A DNA stretch of 24,207 nt from positions 1-24,207 of the forward strand of contig JBFFXF010000093.1 in assembly GCA_041569895.1 (NCBI GenBank). The letters are read 5' to 3'. This stretch comes from JBFFXF01 sp041569895 (GTDB lineage Bacteria > Planctomycetota > UBA8108 > JACQVS01). A program made the translations under genes and the position numbers. This document shows, one piece after another, positions 1 through 8,955 of the stretch. How positions within the stretch are numbered: the first letter of the stretch is position 1; each line of letters begins with the position of its first letter. The notes beneath the pieces are model-generated. The model saw only the letters and a program-made list of their open reading frames with translations, searched no databases and had not been told where the DNA came from.

Positions 1-357
1 CAAGCCGGTCACGGTCACGGTCACGGTCACGGCACACGGTCCACGGGTCACGGTCCACGGGTCCCGGTCCACGGGTCTCGGTCCACGGGTCTCGGTCCAC
101 GGGTCTCGGTCCACGGGTCACGGCCACCGTCCAGGTCAGGGTTGGGCCCGTGCTCGTGCTCCGTATCCGCGTTCCGTCTCCGTTGTCGTCACCGTCGCCG
201 TGCGACAGAGAACCGACTCCGATTCCGATACCGATGGCCGATACCGACTCCGACTCCGACTCCGATTCCGACTCAGACGCCGACACCGACACCGACTCCG
301 ACACCGATTCCGACCCCGATGCCGACTCAGACTCCGACTCCGACTCCGTATCCGAGA
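1..357. repeat. Composite intergenic repeat island R1 (left copy of inverted pair)
   Basis: Gene-free stretch with three modules. Positions about 6-116 are GGTCAC hexamers followed by about seven 14-bp units of the type GGTCCACGGGTCTC. Positions 117-222 are a non-tandem core. Positions about 205-357 are CCGACT/CCGATT hexamers with drift. The core and the 14-mer block recur in reverse complement at about 8276-8432 with only about two mismatches across the ~105-bp core, but fewer tandem units. Open frames here translate to dipeptide runs (DS, TP, RS) and are not genes. The island lies 3' of the minus-strand gene ending at 381. No transposase or target-site duplication is visible. Confidence 0.9.
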
Positions 358-380
358 GCCGAATCCGGGGTCGGAGCATT

Positions 381-3101
381 TCACTGCGCGCCCGTGGGGG
401 CGCGATCGGTGACTGGCTCGAGCACGATGGCGCCGTCCCGGCGCGTGGCGAGGAACTCGAAGGTGCCGAGGTCCCCCCGACCGCGGACCTGATACCCGAC
501 CCGGACGGCCCGTCCGGCGAGCCGGTCCGCGGACACCGGCAGGACCACCGGGAGTCGGCGCTCCTCTCCGGGGATGAGCCGGAGACCGCTCCAGCTGCGT
601 CGCACCGATGCCCCATCGGCGACGAACGCCTGGGCGAAGAGGTTGAGGCGCTCGACCTCGCCGTCCGGACGGCCCGTCACCCGCAGGAGCAGGACCTCGG
701 CGTCGGGAGGGACGGCGTCGAACTCGACCGTGACGACATCGGAGCGCAGCGGAACGAGGTCGGGGAGCGCCCGCCGGTGCACCGCCCCCTGGTGCTCGAA
801 GGCCAGCCGGAGCAGGACGCCGTGATCGGCGAGCACCGGGGCATGTTCCGAGAACTCCACCGTCCACGCCGCGTCCCAGGTTTCTCCGGGCGCCAGCCGT
901 CGTCGCCGCGCCGGGGAGTCGAGCGTCCAGTCCTCCGGCGCCTCGAGCTCGAGCGAGAACCACGACTCCCCCGCCAGGGAGCTGGTGACGCGGTAGATGA
1001 GCTCCTGGCGCCGCGGCCACGCCTCGAGGCGGCCGGTGACGCGCTCGAGCGACAGCGCGGTGTCGACACGACGGGCGGGGAAGCGCTCGATGAATATCGG
1101 CAGCGGGCCGAGCGCGAATCGAGTCATGCCACGGCGGGGATCGAATGGCGCCTGGACCCGGTTGCCGAGGAAGTCCACCACGGTGACCGGCTCGCCGGTC
1201 CACAGCTCGTGCTCGAGCCGCTCCTCTCCGCGGGAGTAGGCGACGAGCACGTCGTCGCCGGAAGCGGCGCGCGAGAAGAGCAGGAATCGGCCACCGTCGC
1301 CCCAGTCGCGGCTTCCGGTGTAGGTCAGCGAGCCGAGCAGGCGTATGGAGCCGATCCATCCGAAGAGGAACGGATTGGGCATCGACGAGAAGCGCTCCTC
1401 CTCGAGCGGCCTGGCGAACTCCTCCCACGAGCTCTCGATGAAGAGGCGCCGGAAGCCGCGACGGATGAGCTCGAACGCGAGTCGTCCGATAAACGTGATC
1501 TTCTCGTTTCGCCCCAGTCCGGTCGGCAGCGCGATCACCGCCCAGTCGCCCGGGCCCGCCACGGTGTCCTCGCGGAGCGCCTCGTCATGCCGGAAGACCC
1601 GGAAGGATGCCCATTCCGGCGTCGGCCGGGTCTTCGCGTACGCGCCGAGCTCGAGCCCCGGGTGACTCTCCCGGAGCGCCCGGAGGGCGTGATCGTCGGC
1701 GGCGGAGCGCGGGCCGTCGAGCTCGATCGCCCAGTGGTCGATCGAGGCGAGGTGTTTCTCGAAGATCGACGCCGCGCGCCCGGCGGCGCCCTCCTCCCAG
1801 CGCAGCGACCCGTAGAGCTCGAATCCGCTGTCGGACAGCGCGCCGAGATCGGGGAGCGCGTCCCGGGGGCCGCTCGCGCGGTCTCCCGGAACGCCGTGCC
1901 CCGGTACGCGGTGCCCCGGTACGCCATCGACCCGCAGCAGGATGGCGTGGATCGGATACTCGCGCGCCCCCGCCCGGATGTCGGCGAGGGTCCGCCGGGC
2001 GCCCGGGTCACCGGGCCGCAGCACCCACCCGAGGGTCAGGGAGAGGTCGTTGCCATCGACGGCGAAACTCTCGAGTCCCTCGCCGATCACCGCGATGTGG
2101 CTCTCGATGTCGGCGGCGGGACGACCGTGCCGGTCGACGACGCGGACGACGACGCGGTAGATCCCCCGCTCGATCTCGAGCTCCGAGCGCAGCTCCTCGA
2201 GCATCTTGAGCGTCTTGCCGGCCAGCACGAAGCGGCGCGCTCGCATCGACAGCGGCGCCGCCGGACCGGGGGGCCATTGCCGTTCGAGCCGGATCTCGAG
2301 GTCGTAGTGCCCGGAGGCGAGCCCGTGGCACTCGACCTGCAGGGGGATCTCCTCGCCCGGCTCGACGAGCTGGTTGTCGATTCCCGGCCACTCGATCGAG
2401 CAGCCCGGGAAGATGTCGATGTGCATGTCGTCGATCCAGACGTCGGCGGCGCGGTCCTCGAAGGCGCCCTCCAGCAGGATGCGCACCTCGAACTTGTCGG
2501 CGCCCCTCGGCACGCGGGTCTGGAACGCGACGTGCGTCCCCCAGTCGCGCGATCCGGAGATCGGCGGCGACGACACCGCGGCGTCGGCGAGCTGCACGAG
2601 CCGGCCCTCGATCTGCGGGTCCTCGCGGAAGAAGAGGAGCTCGACGCGCAGCGAACCGGTCGACAGCGATCGCGTCATCACGCGGGCGGTCACCCTGATT
2701 CGCGCCTCGGGCGGCAGGACGGAGCGCCGCCTGACGTCCTCGTCGAGCGGGTACATCTGCGTCGAGCGCACGAGCAGGTGCTCGCCGTGCGTCCGCATCC
2801 AGAGCGAGCGATTTCCGCGGAAGGCGTTCCTGCTGGTGAAGTGGGCGAGGCTCGCGCGCGAGAAGAGGTCGGGGTGCGCCGGGTCGGCGGCCGCGCCGAA
2901 GACCTGCGTCCAGTGCTTCTGCGACAGCCGCCCGTCCTTGACGATCGGCACGTCGTCGTCGGAGAAGATCTCGACGCCGTCGCTCTCGGTCTCGAAGTCG
3001 AGCGTGTAGGAGACCGGCAGGGTGACGGGCTCGGAGGCGGCCGCGCGGACGGCGAGAAGGGCGAGAGCGAGCGAGAGACCGCGAGCCCACGGGAACCGCA
3101 T
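381..3101 (-). CDS. Secreted multidomain protein, possibly glycoside-hydrolase-like (906 aa)
   Basis: Predicted exported protein of unknown function. The chosen ATG at 3101 is preceded by AAGGAG with 5-nt spacing and opens a signal peptide (MRFPWARG, then an Ala/Leu-rich core ending near AAA-S, about residue 22). The next ~200 residues look like a carbohydrate-binding-type beta sandwich (a DFE...VWIDDMHIDIF pattern). A Pro/Gly-rich middle leads into a region (about 340-640) that could be a TIM barrel, with phrases such as HAILLRVDG and HWAIELDG. A beta domain follows (VVDFLGNRVQ...PLPIFIE), a layout seen at the C-terminal side of some clan-A glycoside hydrolases, then further beta-rich domains. 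I cannot assign catalytic acids, so enzymatic activity is inference. It starts 2 nt after the upstream FlgN-like gene and is surely co-transcribed with it. A 15-bp tandem duplication lies inside (1891-1920). Confidence 0.85.
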   Translation of the reverse strand: MRFPWARGLSLALALLAVRAAASEPVTLPVSYTLDFETESDGVEIFSDDDVPIVKDGRLSQKHWTQVFGAAADPAHPDLFSRASLAHFTSRNAFRGNRSLWMRTHGEHLLVRSTQMYPLDEDVRRRSVLPPEARIRVTARVMTRSLSTGSLRVELLFFREDPQIEGRLVQLADAAVSSPPISGSRDWGTHVAFQTRVPRGADKFEVRILLEGAFEDRAADVWIDDMHIDIFPGCSIEWPGIDNQLVEPGEEIPLQVECHGLASGHYDLEIRLERQWPPGPAAPLSMRARRFVLAGKTLKMLEELRSELEIERGIYRVVVRVVDRHGRPAADIESHIAVIGEGLESFAVDGNDLSLTLGWVLRPGDPGARRTLADIRAGAREYPIHAILLRVDGVPGHRVPGHGVPGDRASGPRDALPDLGALSDSGFELYGSLRWEEGAAGRAASIFEKHLASIDHWAIELDGPRSAADDHALRALRESHPGLELGAYAKTRPTPEWASFRVFRHDEALREDTVAGPGDWAVIALPTGLGRNEKITFIGRLAFELIRRGFRRLFIESSWEEFARPLEEERFSSMPNPFLFGWIGSIRLLGSLTYTGSRDWGDGGRFLLFSRAASGDDVLVAYSRGEERLEHELWTGEPVTVVDFLGNRVQAPFDPRRGMTRFALGPLPIFIERFPARRVDTALSLERVTGRLEAWPRRQELIYRVTSSLAGESWFSLELEAPEDWTLDSPARRRRLAPGETWDAAWTVEFSEHAPVLADHGVLLRLAFEHQGAVHRRALPDLVPLRSDVVTVEFDAVPPDAEVLLLRVTGRPDGEVERLNLFAQAFVADGASVRRSWSGLRLIPGEERRLPVVLPVSADRLAGRAVRVGYQVRGRGDLGTFEFLATRRDGAIVLEPVTDRAPTGAQ
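1891..1920. repeat. 15-bp in-frame tandem duplication inside the secreted-protein gene
   Basis: Two adjacent 15-bp copies (ACGCCGTGCCCCGGT and the same with one G for C) differ at one base and encode VPGHR/VPGHG-type units. The length is a multiple of three, so the frame is kept. It looks like recent slippage in a linker between predicted domains. Confidence 0.8.
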
Positions 3102-3103
3102 GG

Positions 3104-3562
3104 TCACTCCTTGCGGTCGAGCACGCTCCGCGAGCTGGCCGGCCCGGCAGCGTAAGCGCGCTGGACTCGCCGCCCGGCATCGACGCGGCGGATCTCCTCG
3201 AGGGCCTTCTCCTTCTCCGAGAGGAGCACGCGCTCCTGGTCTCGCTCGAGGGTGAGGAGGTCCTTGAGCACCGTCTCGAGATGAGACACCGCCTCGTTCA
3301 CCTCCTCCCGGCGTGACGCCGGCAGCCGAGAGGGATCGTCCTCCCACTCCTTCCTCGTCGTTCGGATGCTGGCGTCGAGCGGACCGAGCCTCGAGAGCTG
3401 CGCCTGCTTCTCGCGCGCGATCCTGATCAGCTCGTCGGTGTCGCCGCTGGAGAGAACACGCCCCTGCTCGTGCGTCAGCTCGATCAGACTGCCGTAGATC
3501 TCCGCGGACCGACGGATGTCGGAGAGGAACTGATCGACGACCTGGGCTCCGGAGTTCTGCAT
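3104..3562 (-). CDS. FlgN-like coiled-coil protein (152 aa)
   Basis: Small, charged, almost entirely helical protein. Residues about 8-60 show the layout typical of FlgN-family flagellar export chaperones: a long helix, then a phrase like LSSGDTDELIRIAREKQAQL, where a residue pair around 'G-D' is followed by a second long helix. The C-terminal half is another long helix rich in Glu/Arg. In the known family FlgN binds hook-associated proteins before export. No other flagellar gene is visible here, so the role may differ. The start at 3562 follows GGGAGG with 7-nt spacing. It sits 70 nt after the TPR gene and its stop lies 2 nt before the next start, indicating translational coupling with the secreted protein. 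Alternative: a generic coiled-coil protein with only structural resemblance to FlgN. Confidence 0.8.
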   Translation of the reverse strand: MQNSGAQVVDQFLSDIRRSAEIYGSLIELTHEQGRVLSSGDTDELIRIAREKQAQLSRLGPLDASIRTTRKEWEDDPSRLPASRREEVNEAVSHLETVLKDLLTLERDQERVLLSEKEKALEEIRRVDAGRRVQRAYAAGPASSRSVLDRKE

Positions 3563-3613
3563 GTCGGACCTCCCGATAAGTCGTCGGCCGATCGAGGGGT
3601 GGAACTTTGAGGG

Positions 3614-3630
3614 AAAATGGCCTCCCGGCC
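3614..3630 (-). terminator. Short hairpin plus T tract after the TPR gene (weak)
   Basis: On the minus strand GGCC-GGGA-GGCC is followed by ATTTT, immediately 3' of the TPR gene stop codon (3633-3635). The stem is only 4 bp, so at most it attenuates read-through into the FlgN-like gene. Confidence 0.25.
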
Positions 3631-3632
3631 GG

Positions 3633-6600
3633 TCAGGCGCCGCCTCCGGGCGACAGGCTCTTGATTTTGAATGCGTAGAGCTGGCGCCAGTGGTCGTACC
3701 ACGACGTCGACCCGCCGCCGCCCGCGGCGATCTCGCCAGCGGTGTCGGGGAGCAGTCCGCCGAGCACGTCGCCGACCGTCTTCCAGCGCGCGCCGGTCAA
3801 CCAGTGCTCGAGGTTTCCGGCATCGCGATAGGCGTACTGCAGGAGCCCCTGGCCGCGGCGGAACTCCTTGAGCGCCTCCGACCGCTCGCCGAGGCGGACG
3901 TGACAGTTTCCCTTCTGATAATGCACCCAGAGCACGATCGGCAGGTGCTTGACGAGCGCCTCCGCGGCGGCGTACTCGCGCAGCGCCCTGGCGTGCTCGC
4001 CGGCGCGGTACGACGCATCCGCTCTCGCGACCGCCGCCGAGGTCTTCAAGGCGTCGATCTCCTCGACCTCCTCGCGAAGGAGCGTCTTGCGGTGGGGCTC
4101 GACGTTCCACCGCGCCAGCCGGTCGAACCAGTGGTGGGCGAGGTCCCAGCGCTCCGCGCTCGCCCACAGCTGCCCGAGGAGGTAAAGCGCCCTCGGCTCC
4201 CAGGTCGGGAAGGACTGCTCGTCGTTGTCGAACGACAGGGCGAGACGGGTCAGCAGCTCGCGCGCTCGCTCCTCGAGCGCCGCCGGGTCGGCAGTCGCGG
4301 CGGTCGTGGTCGTGGTCGAGGTCGCTCGCGCGTCGAGGCGCGCCTGCTCGCGCGCCATGCGGAAGTACTGGTACGCCCGCATGTACATCGCCCCCTTCCA
4401 CGTGCGGTCGCGACTGCTGAAGTTCTCGCAGAGGAAGACGAGATCGCGCCGGGCGTCCTCGTCGAGCTGCCGCCGCGCGAACTGCTCGAACGTCGCCTTC
4501 GCCTCGGCCGGGCGCCTGTCGATCCACTCCCGGACCAGCTCTCCGAAGAGAGGCGCGAGGTCGCTCTGGAAGCCGAGGTTCCGGAGCCGCAGCAAGTCGA
4601 GAGCGCCGTCGAGCGTGCCCAGGCGCGCGACGACCGCATCGAGGTCGGCGATGCGCCGCTCGTTGATCCGGCGCTGCTGGCGCGCGGTCGTCCTGGGCGT
4701 CATCAGCCCCTCGCGATAAAACGCGACCTTCTGCCGCAGGCGGTCCTCGGTCTCCGCCCGGAGCTGTGGATCGCCGTACGCGTCGCGCAGCGCGATCTCG
4801 ATGATCGCCATCGCCTGGCGCCGGTCGCCGGAGCCGGTCCGCCGGGCCGTGAGAGCGCGACCGTACTCGATGATCTCGTCTCGTCCCGCGAACTGCGGCA
4901 GTCGCGCCTGATGGATCCTGGCTGTCGCGCGCCAGAAGTACACGTCGGCCGGCTCGAGCGGGGAGTCACGCCGATCGATCAGCACTTCCCAGGCGCGGTC
5001 ATCCTCGGGGAAGTCGTCCTCGTTGCCGACGGCGACGAGGACGACCGTCTTGTGCGGCTGGTCGGACTCGAGGACGACCACGTCATTGGGGTCGAAGACG
5101 AACTCGGGTCCGGGGCGTGCGTCGCTCGGCGCCTGCCAGCGGAGCGCCCGTTTCCTGGCGCTGTAGATGAGGACGCCCGGACCGACGCCGTTGACCGGAT
5201 CGACGTACTCCTCGAACTCGAAAAGCCGGGATACCTCGTCGGGCACGACGGCGTGATTCGCCTCGAGCGCGGGCACGTTGAAATCGACGGCGGGAACGTC
5301 GCCGCGGGCGAGGGTGCCGAGGAGGCGATCGAAGGTCTGCACGGCTCCCTCGTAGTCACCGAGACGCACCTGCGCCATGGCGGCGAGCTCGAGGAGGTCG
5401 CGGTCCGCGCCGCGTCTCGTCCTCGGCGCCGCGATCTCGAGGACGCGGAGGGGGTCACCGGCGCGGTCGAACGCGCGCGCGGCCTCCTTTACGAGCTCGT
5501 ACGCGTCGTTCGGGCTCTTTCGCGCCGCGTCCCGGAGCATCCTGCCGACGCGACGCCAGGTCTCCCTCGCGGCCTCCCGGCCGTGCTCCCGGCCGATGAT
5601 GCGCGCGAGCAGCTCGTGCACGCGGGCGTGCACGTTGACGAGCTGCTCGTCGTCGCGGTTGTGCTGCATGACGGCGAGCGCGTCGAGGAGATCGAGGGAT
5701 TGCTCGAGCAGCTCGGCGCTGTCGCGGGAGCGCCCTCGGAAGTAGAGCTCCTCGAAGTCGCGAATGATGAAGTCGCGCAGGGCGAGCCACGCCCTCTCCT
5801 GAAAGAAGCTCACCCGCTGCATGCCGTCGAACACCTCGATGGCGTCGAGCAACTGCCGGTGCAACGCGTCGAAGGAGCCCCACCGCGAGTGCTGATCGTG
5901 AAGCAGTCCCGTGAAACGGACCTGCCAGAGCCACGCGTCCGCCGCCACCGCGACGTCGGGGTCGATGGTGTCGCGAGACCGCTGCAGTCGCTCGAGCGCG
6001 TCAGCCGACTGATGGAGGTCTCGCCGTGCGCGGCGCAGACTCTCCATGTCCTCCTCGACCTCCTCGACGAGGTCGATCAGGAAACCCCTGTCGATGATCG
6101 CCGGAAGTCGCTCGCGACGGAGGATGTCGCGCAGCTTCTCCCATGCCTCGATCAGCATCCTCCTCCTCGCGAGGTGGAGCGTTCGCAGAAACTCCAGGTA
6201 GACCAGCTCCTCCTCGTCGGTGATGTGGAACTCCATGCGGCGGGCGGTGTCGAGGAGCCCGTCGATGTCCCCGAGGTCGTCGTAGATCCGTCCGGCGCGG
6301 AAGAGCGTCATCAGCCTATCGGGCTCGCGGAGCGGCTCTCCCGACGCCACGGCCTCCCACCACGCGAGATCGTCCCGGTGCACCACCCTCGGATTAAGGC
6401 GCAAGAACTCGACGATTCCCCGGCGCCCCGCATCCTGCTCGCGCGGCGTGCCCCAGACCGCCGATCGCAGGTGAGCGAGAAGCGGACGCTCCTTGCGCGT
6501 CTGCGGGAAGTACCGCGAGATGACCTGGTCGAAGTCCTCCAGCGAGCGCAGCTCCGCGAAGAGTCGAGCCAGACGCCTCTCGAGGCGCTCCCGGCTCTCG

Positions 6601-7646
6601 GACGCTCGCTCTCGAGTCGCCGCCGGGGGCTGGACGCGCCGGTACGCGCCGGTGGCGGACTCGAAGAGCGTGAGCGCCCGGTAAAGCGTCGCCAGCTGCC
6701 AGTCGAGCGGACGCAGTCCGGCGCCCCCGCCGTCGGCGTCCTCCGAGAGCTCGAGGAAGCGATCGAGCTCTCGGCGAGCGTCCTCGTAGCGATCACGATG
6801 ATGAAGGAACAGCGCCCGGTAGAGACTGCGGCGGCGCTCGCGATCGTTTCCGGTGCGCTCGTCGAGGTCGCGCCGGAGCTCCTCGTCGGTGACCTCGCCG
6901 CCGCCATCGAGGTCGATCTCACCGCGCGCTCCGGTGGCGCCGTTCTCGGCCAGCTTGCGACGGATCCTCCCGAGGAGCTCCGCCTTCATCAGCGGGTACT
7001 TGCGGAGGTCGAGCTCCCAGTGCCCGATGACCTTCTCGAGACTCATGGCGCGGACCGCGTCGAGCGCCTCGTCGGGCCGGTCGGCGAGCTCGGCCGTGTT
7101 GGCGCGATCCCAGAGGAGCACCGGCGGCGTGTCTCCCGAGAGCAGGTCCTCAAGCAGCTCGGTCCCGAAGAGCGACTTCTTGAGCTTCTCCGACTCACGA
7201 AAGGTCGGCATCTCCTCCGGGCCGGGGAAGAGCTCCTCGCGGGCGTGGATCAGCACGCCGAGATGGCGAAGCCTGCCGAGCGCCACCGCCACCACGTCGT
7301 CGAGGTCCGCCACGCCCGACAGGAGCACCGTCTGCCAGAACTCCTTGGCGAGGACCCAGCCGTCCCGCGATTCGGCGAGCCGCTCCGAGCTCTCGGAGGA
7401 CGCCTCGAGCATCCTCTCGAAGACCTGACGCGTTCGCAGGAGATCGCCTCGCTGCGGGAGACGCGAGATGGCGCGCTCGACTGCGTGGGTGTCCTGCCCG
7501 GAAGCCGACTCCAGGAACGAGTCGAACTGGTCGCGCCTCGCGCCCGCGCCCGATCCGAGCGACAGGAAGAGGACGACGAGCGGGACGCCGACGAGAGCGG
7601 CGGCGACCGCGGCGATGAGGACGAGACGCTTCTTTCCGACGGGCAT
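3633..7646 (-). CDS. Membrane-anchored TPR-rich protein of unknown function (1337 aa)
   Basis: Very long helical protein with one N-terminal membrane anchor: positively charged MPVGKKR, then a hydrophobic stretch at about residues 8-30, and no clear cleavage site. The bulk is therefore predicted to lie outside the cytoplasmic membrane. The remainder is mostly amphipathic helices with tetratricopeptide-like pairs. These are clearest in the C-terminal ~200 residues, where units such as RALYLLGQLWASAERWDLAH and HYQKGNCHVRLGERSEALKE follow one another. A central region (about residues 730-900) is richer in beta strands. TPR proteins scaffold protein complexes, but no partner can be named from the sequence. 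Neighbours are a MerR-type gene upstream and the FlgN-like and secreted-protein genes downstream on the same strand. The ATG at 7646 has only a weak purine stretch upstream. Confidence 0.85.
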   Translation of the reverse strand: MPVGKKRLVLIAAVAAALVGVPLVVLFLSLGSGAGARRDQFDSFLESASGQDTHAVERAISRLPQRGDLLRTRQVFERMLEASSESSERLAESRDGWVLAKEFWQTVLLSGVADLDDVVAVALGRLRHLGVLIHAREELFPGPEEMPTFRESEKLKKSLFGTELLEDLLSGDTPPVLLWDRANTAELADRPDEALDAVRAMSLEKVIGHWELDLRKYPLMKAELLGRIRRKLAENGATGARGEIDLDGGGEVTDEELRRDLDERTGNDRERRRSLYRALFLHHRDRYEDARRELDRFLELSEDADGGGAGLRPLDWQLATLYRALTLFESATGAYRRVQPPAATRERASESRERLERRLARLFAELRSLEDFDQVISRYFPQTRKERPLLAHLRSAVWGTPREQDAGRRGIVEFLRLNPRVVHRDDLAWWEAVASGEPLREPDRLMTLFRAGRIYDDLGDIDGLLDTARRMEFHITDEEELVYLEFLRTLHLARRRMLIEAWEKLRDILRRERLPAIIDRGFLIDLVEEVEEDMESLRRARRDLHQSADALERLQRSRDTIDPDVAVAADAWLWQVRFTGLLHDQHSRWGSFDALHRQLLDAIEVFDGMQRVSFFQERAWLALRDFIIRDFEELYFRGRSRDSAELLEQSLDLLDALAVMQHNRDDEQLVNVHARVHELLARIIGREHGREAARETWRRVGRMLRDAARKSPNDAYELVKEAARAFDRAGDPLRVLEIAAPRTRRGADRDLLELAAMAQVRLGDYEGAVQTFDRLLGTLARGDVPAVDFNVPALEANHAVVPDEVSRLFEFEEYVDPVNGVGPGVLIYSARKRALRWQAPSDARPGPEFVFDPNDVVVLESDQPHKTVVLVAVGNEDDFPEDDRAWEVLIDRRDSPLEPADVYFWRATARIHQARLPQFAGRDEIIEYGRALTARRTGSGDRRQAMAIIEIALRDAYGDPQLRAETEDRLRQKVAFYREGLMTPRTTARQQRRINERRIADLDAVVARLGTLDGALDLLRLRNLGFQSDLAPLFGELVREWIDRRPAEAKATFEQFARRQLDEDARRDLVFLCENFSSRDRTWKGAMYMRAYQYFRMAREQARLDARATSTTTTTAATADPAALEERARELLTRLALSFDNDEQSFPTWEPRALYLLGQLWASAERWDLAHHWFDRLARWNVEPHRKTLLREEVEEIDALKTSAAVARADASYRAGEHARALREYAAAEALVKHLPIVLWVHYQKGNCHVRLGERSEALKEFRRGQGLLQYAYRDAGNLEHWLTGARWKTVGDVLGGLLPDTAGEIAAGGGGSTSWYDHWRQLYAFKIKSLSPGGGA

Positions 7647-7758
7647 CTTCGAGACTCTCGAGAACCGACCGTCCCCCGGGCGGCCTCACGTCAGGCGCGC
7701 GGGACGGCGTGCGGCGCCCCGTCACACGACGTCGGCGGAAGGACGGGTGCGCGGCGCG

Positions 7759-7992
7759 TCACTTCTCCTTGTCGAGAATCCGCCGGATCTCCTTGAGCGT
7801 CTTGCTGCCCTTGAGCGACTTGATGCGCTCGAGCGTGTCGAACACCCCTTCCCCGTAGAGGCGGTGCCCGGACTCGGTGCGCTCCTCCTCCGTTATCAGA
7901 CCCATCATGGTGTAGTTGTGGATGGTCTGGCGGGACAGCCCCGTGTAACGCATCACCTCGCCGATCTTGAAGAGCTTCTTCGGTACGGCCAT
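7759..7992 (-). CDS. MerR-type DNA-binding protein, HTH domain only (77 aa)
   Basis: A minimal MerR-family winged helix-turn-helix: FKIGEVMRYTGLSRQTIHNY forms the recognition region, a wing with SGHRLYGEG follows, then a short LKEIRRILDKEK helix. It stops where longer MerR proteins carry their dimerisation helix and effector domain. There are no sensor cysteines and no ligand domain. I chose the ATG at 7992; a GTG two codons upstream (7998) is also possible. No strong Shine-Dalgarno is visible. It is first in the minus-strand block, about 110 nt ahead of the TPR gene, so autoregulation or control of the block is plausible but is inference. Such short MerR proteins could instead be general nucleoid or cell-cycle regulators. 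Confidence 0.88.
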   Translation of the reverse strand: MAVPKKLFKIGEVMRYTGLSRQTIHNYTMMGLITEEERTESGHRLYGEGVFDTLERIKSLKGSKTLKEIRRILDKEK

Positions 7993-8039
7993 CGGCACAC
8001 AGCGAGTTTTCTCTGGGCGAACCGGACCGACCGGCGCGC

Positions 8040-8112
8040 GCTTCCGTGATTATCTGGCGCCACGGGGGGAAACTTGAACAGTTTATAAAGTATAAAGGGT
8101 AAACAGAGAGTT
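8040..8112 (-). promoter_or_regulatory. AT-rich island, probable promoter region of the MerR-led block
   Basis: A sharply AT-rich patch (about 8068-8118) in a GC-rich background lies upstream of the MerR gene. On the minus strand it offers -10-like hexamers TATACT and, nearer the gene, GATAAT, but no well-spaced consensus -35. This is the most promoter-like segment between the repeat island and the gene; the exact start site cannot be called. Confidence 0.35.
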
Positions 8113-8130
8113 TTCGGAACTCGAGCGCAG

Positions 8131-8610
8131 ACAGAGATCAGAGATCAGAGATCAGAGGACGGAAAACGGAGGACGGAGAGCCGAGACGGAGGTCCCGACG
8201 GCGCGGCGCGATGATGAGTCGGTATCCGGATCCGGATCGGCATCGGCCATCGGCATCGGTCATCGGTGTCGGAGTCGGAGTCGGTTCTCGGTCGCACGGC
8301 GACGGTGACGACAACGGAGACGGAACACGGATACGGAGCACGAGCACGGGCCCAACCCTGACCTGGACGGTGGCCGTGACCCGTGGACCGTGACCCGTGG
8401 ACCGTGTGCCGTGACCGTGACCGTCTTGGCGTCGTCCAGCGAGTTTTGTCAATCACGACGGGCGCTTTCGGGAACGGGCACGGGCACGAGAACGGGAATG
8501 GGTACGTTTTTGCAACGCTGGGATCGGAGTCGGTATCGGAGTCGGAGTCGGTCATCGGAGTCGGAATCGGAATCGGCGTCGGCCATCGGAATCGGAATCG
8601 CTCGATCCAA
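8131..8610. repeat. Composite intergenic repeat island R2 (right copy of inverted pair, with extra modules)
   Basis: Gene-free stretch between MerR and yidD. Modules in order: AGAGATC heptamers (about 8133-8157); a degraded CGGACG/GAGACGG part; TCGGCA/TCGGAG hexamers (about 8219-8285); the ~105-bp core (8276-8380), which is the reverse complement of 117-222; 14-mers with CCGTGGACCGTG and GACCGT units (8380-8435); a CGGGAA/CGGGCA hexamer run (8469-8505); and GGAGTC/GGAATC hexamers (about 8523-8600). The last module ends about 20 bp from the yidD stop. R3 shares the AGAGATC and CGGGCA modules, so the islands are mosaics drawn from a common set. No encoded protein is credible. Confidence 0.9.
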
Positions 8611-8619
8611 CGGCGGGAG

Positions 8620-8955
8620 TCACGGCACCGGGTCGTCGCCCCCTCTCGAGAGCGGGTTGCAGCGGAGGACTCTCCAGACGCCGAGGGCGGTGCCCCGGAG
8701 GGCGCCGTGGCGCCTGACGGCCTCGATGAAGTACTGCGAGCAGGTCGGCTGAAATCGGCAGTGGAACGGGACCAGCGGCGAGAGGGTCGCGCGGTAGACC
8801 CGCGCCGCCGCGACGAGCGTCCATCGCGCGGGTGTTCCGATGCGCCAGATCAGTCCGCGCAGCCCTCCGCGTCGCGCGGCGCCCTCAGCGCCGTGACCGC
8901 TGGCGTCGCGGGCCCTCCCGGTACCAGTCGATGAACTTCTCGAAAGCCCTGGCAT
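8620..8955 (-). CDS. yidD: Membrane protein insertion efficiency factor YidD
   Basis: Small membrane-associated protein that assists YidC/Sec insertion of inner-membrane proteins. The family core is intact: ARVYRATLSPLVPFHCRFQP (about residues 51-70), TCSQYFIEAVRRHG, then VLRCNPLSRGGDDPVP at the end. The conserved cysteines are at about 66, 72 and 99 of the longest frame. It follows rnpA on the same strand, the usual order. The start is uncertain. The only ATG (8955) overlaps rnpA by 71 nt and sits directly behind GAGGAG, giving 111 aa with a ~30-residue extension. A shorter protein from a non-ATG codon near 8845 would fit the family length better. The usual next gene, yidC, is absent; a repeat island follows instead. 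Confidence 0.93.
   Translation of the reverse strand: MPGLSRSSSTGTGRARDASGHGAEGAARRGGLRGLIWRIGTPARWTLVAAARVYRATLSPLVPFHCRFQPTCSQYFIEAVRRHGALRGTALGVWRVLRCNPLSRGGDDPVP

Noticed and set aside
150..350. Open frame with a DSDSDS run and others with TP or RS runs
   Set aside because: These are three reading frames of one hexamer repeat. They have no ribosome site of note and no family resemblance outside the repeat.
1..357. CRISPR array
   Set aside because: Units are directly abutting 6-14-mers without unique spacers and no cas gene is present.
3561..7796. Very long plus-strand open frame opposite the TPR gene
   Set aside because: Antisense shadow: in GC-rich DNA the opposite strand rarely meets stop codons. 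Its translation has no domain and the minus strand carries the membrane helix, TPR pairs and conserved start. The same applies to 150-3155 and 16414-19743.
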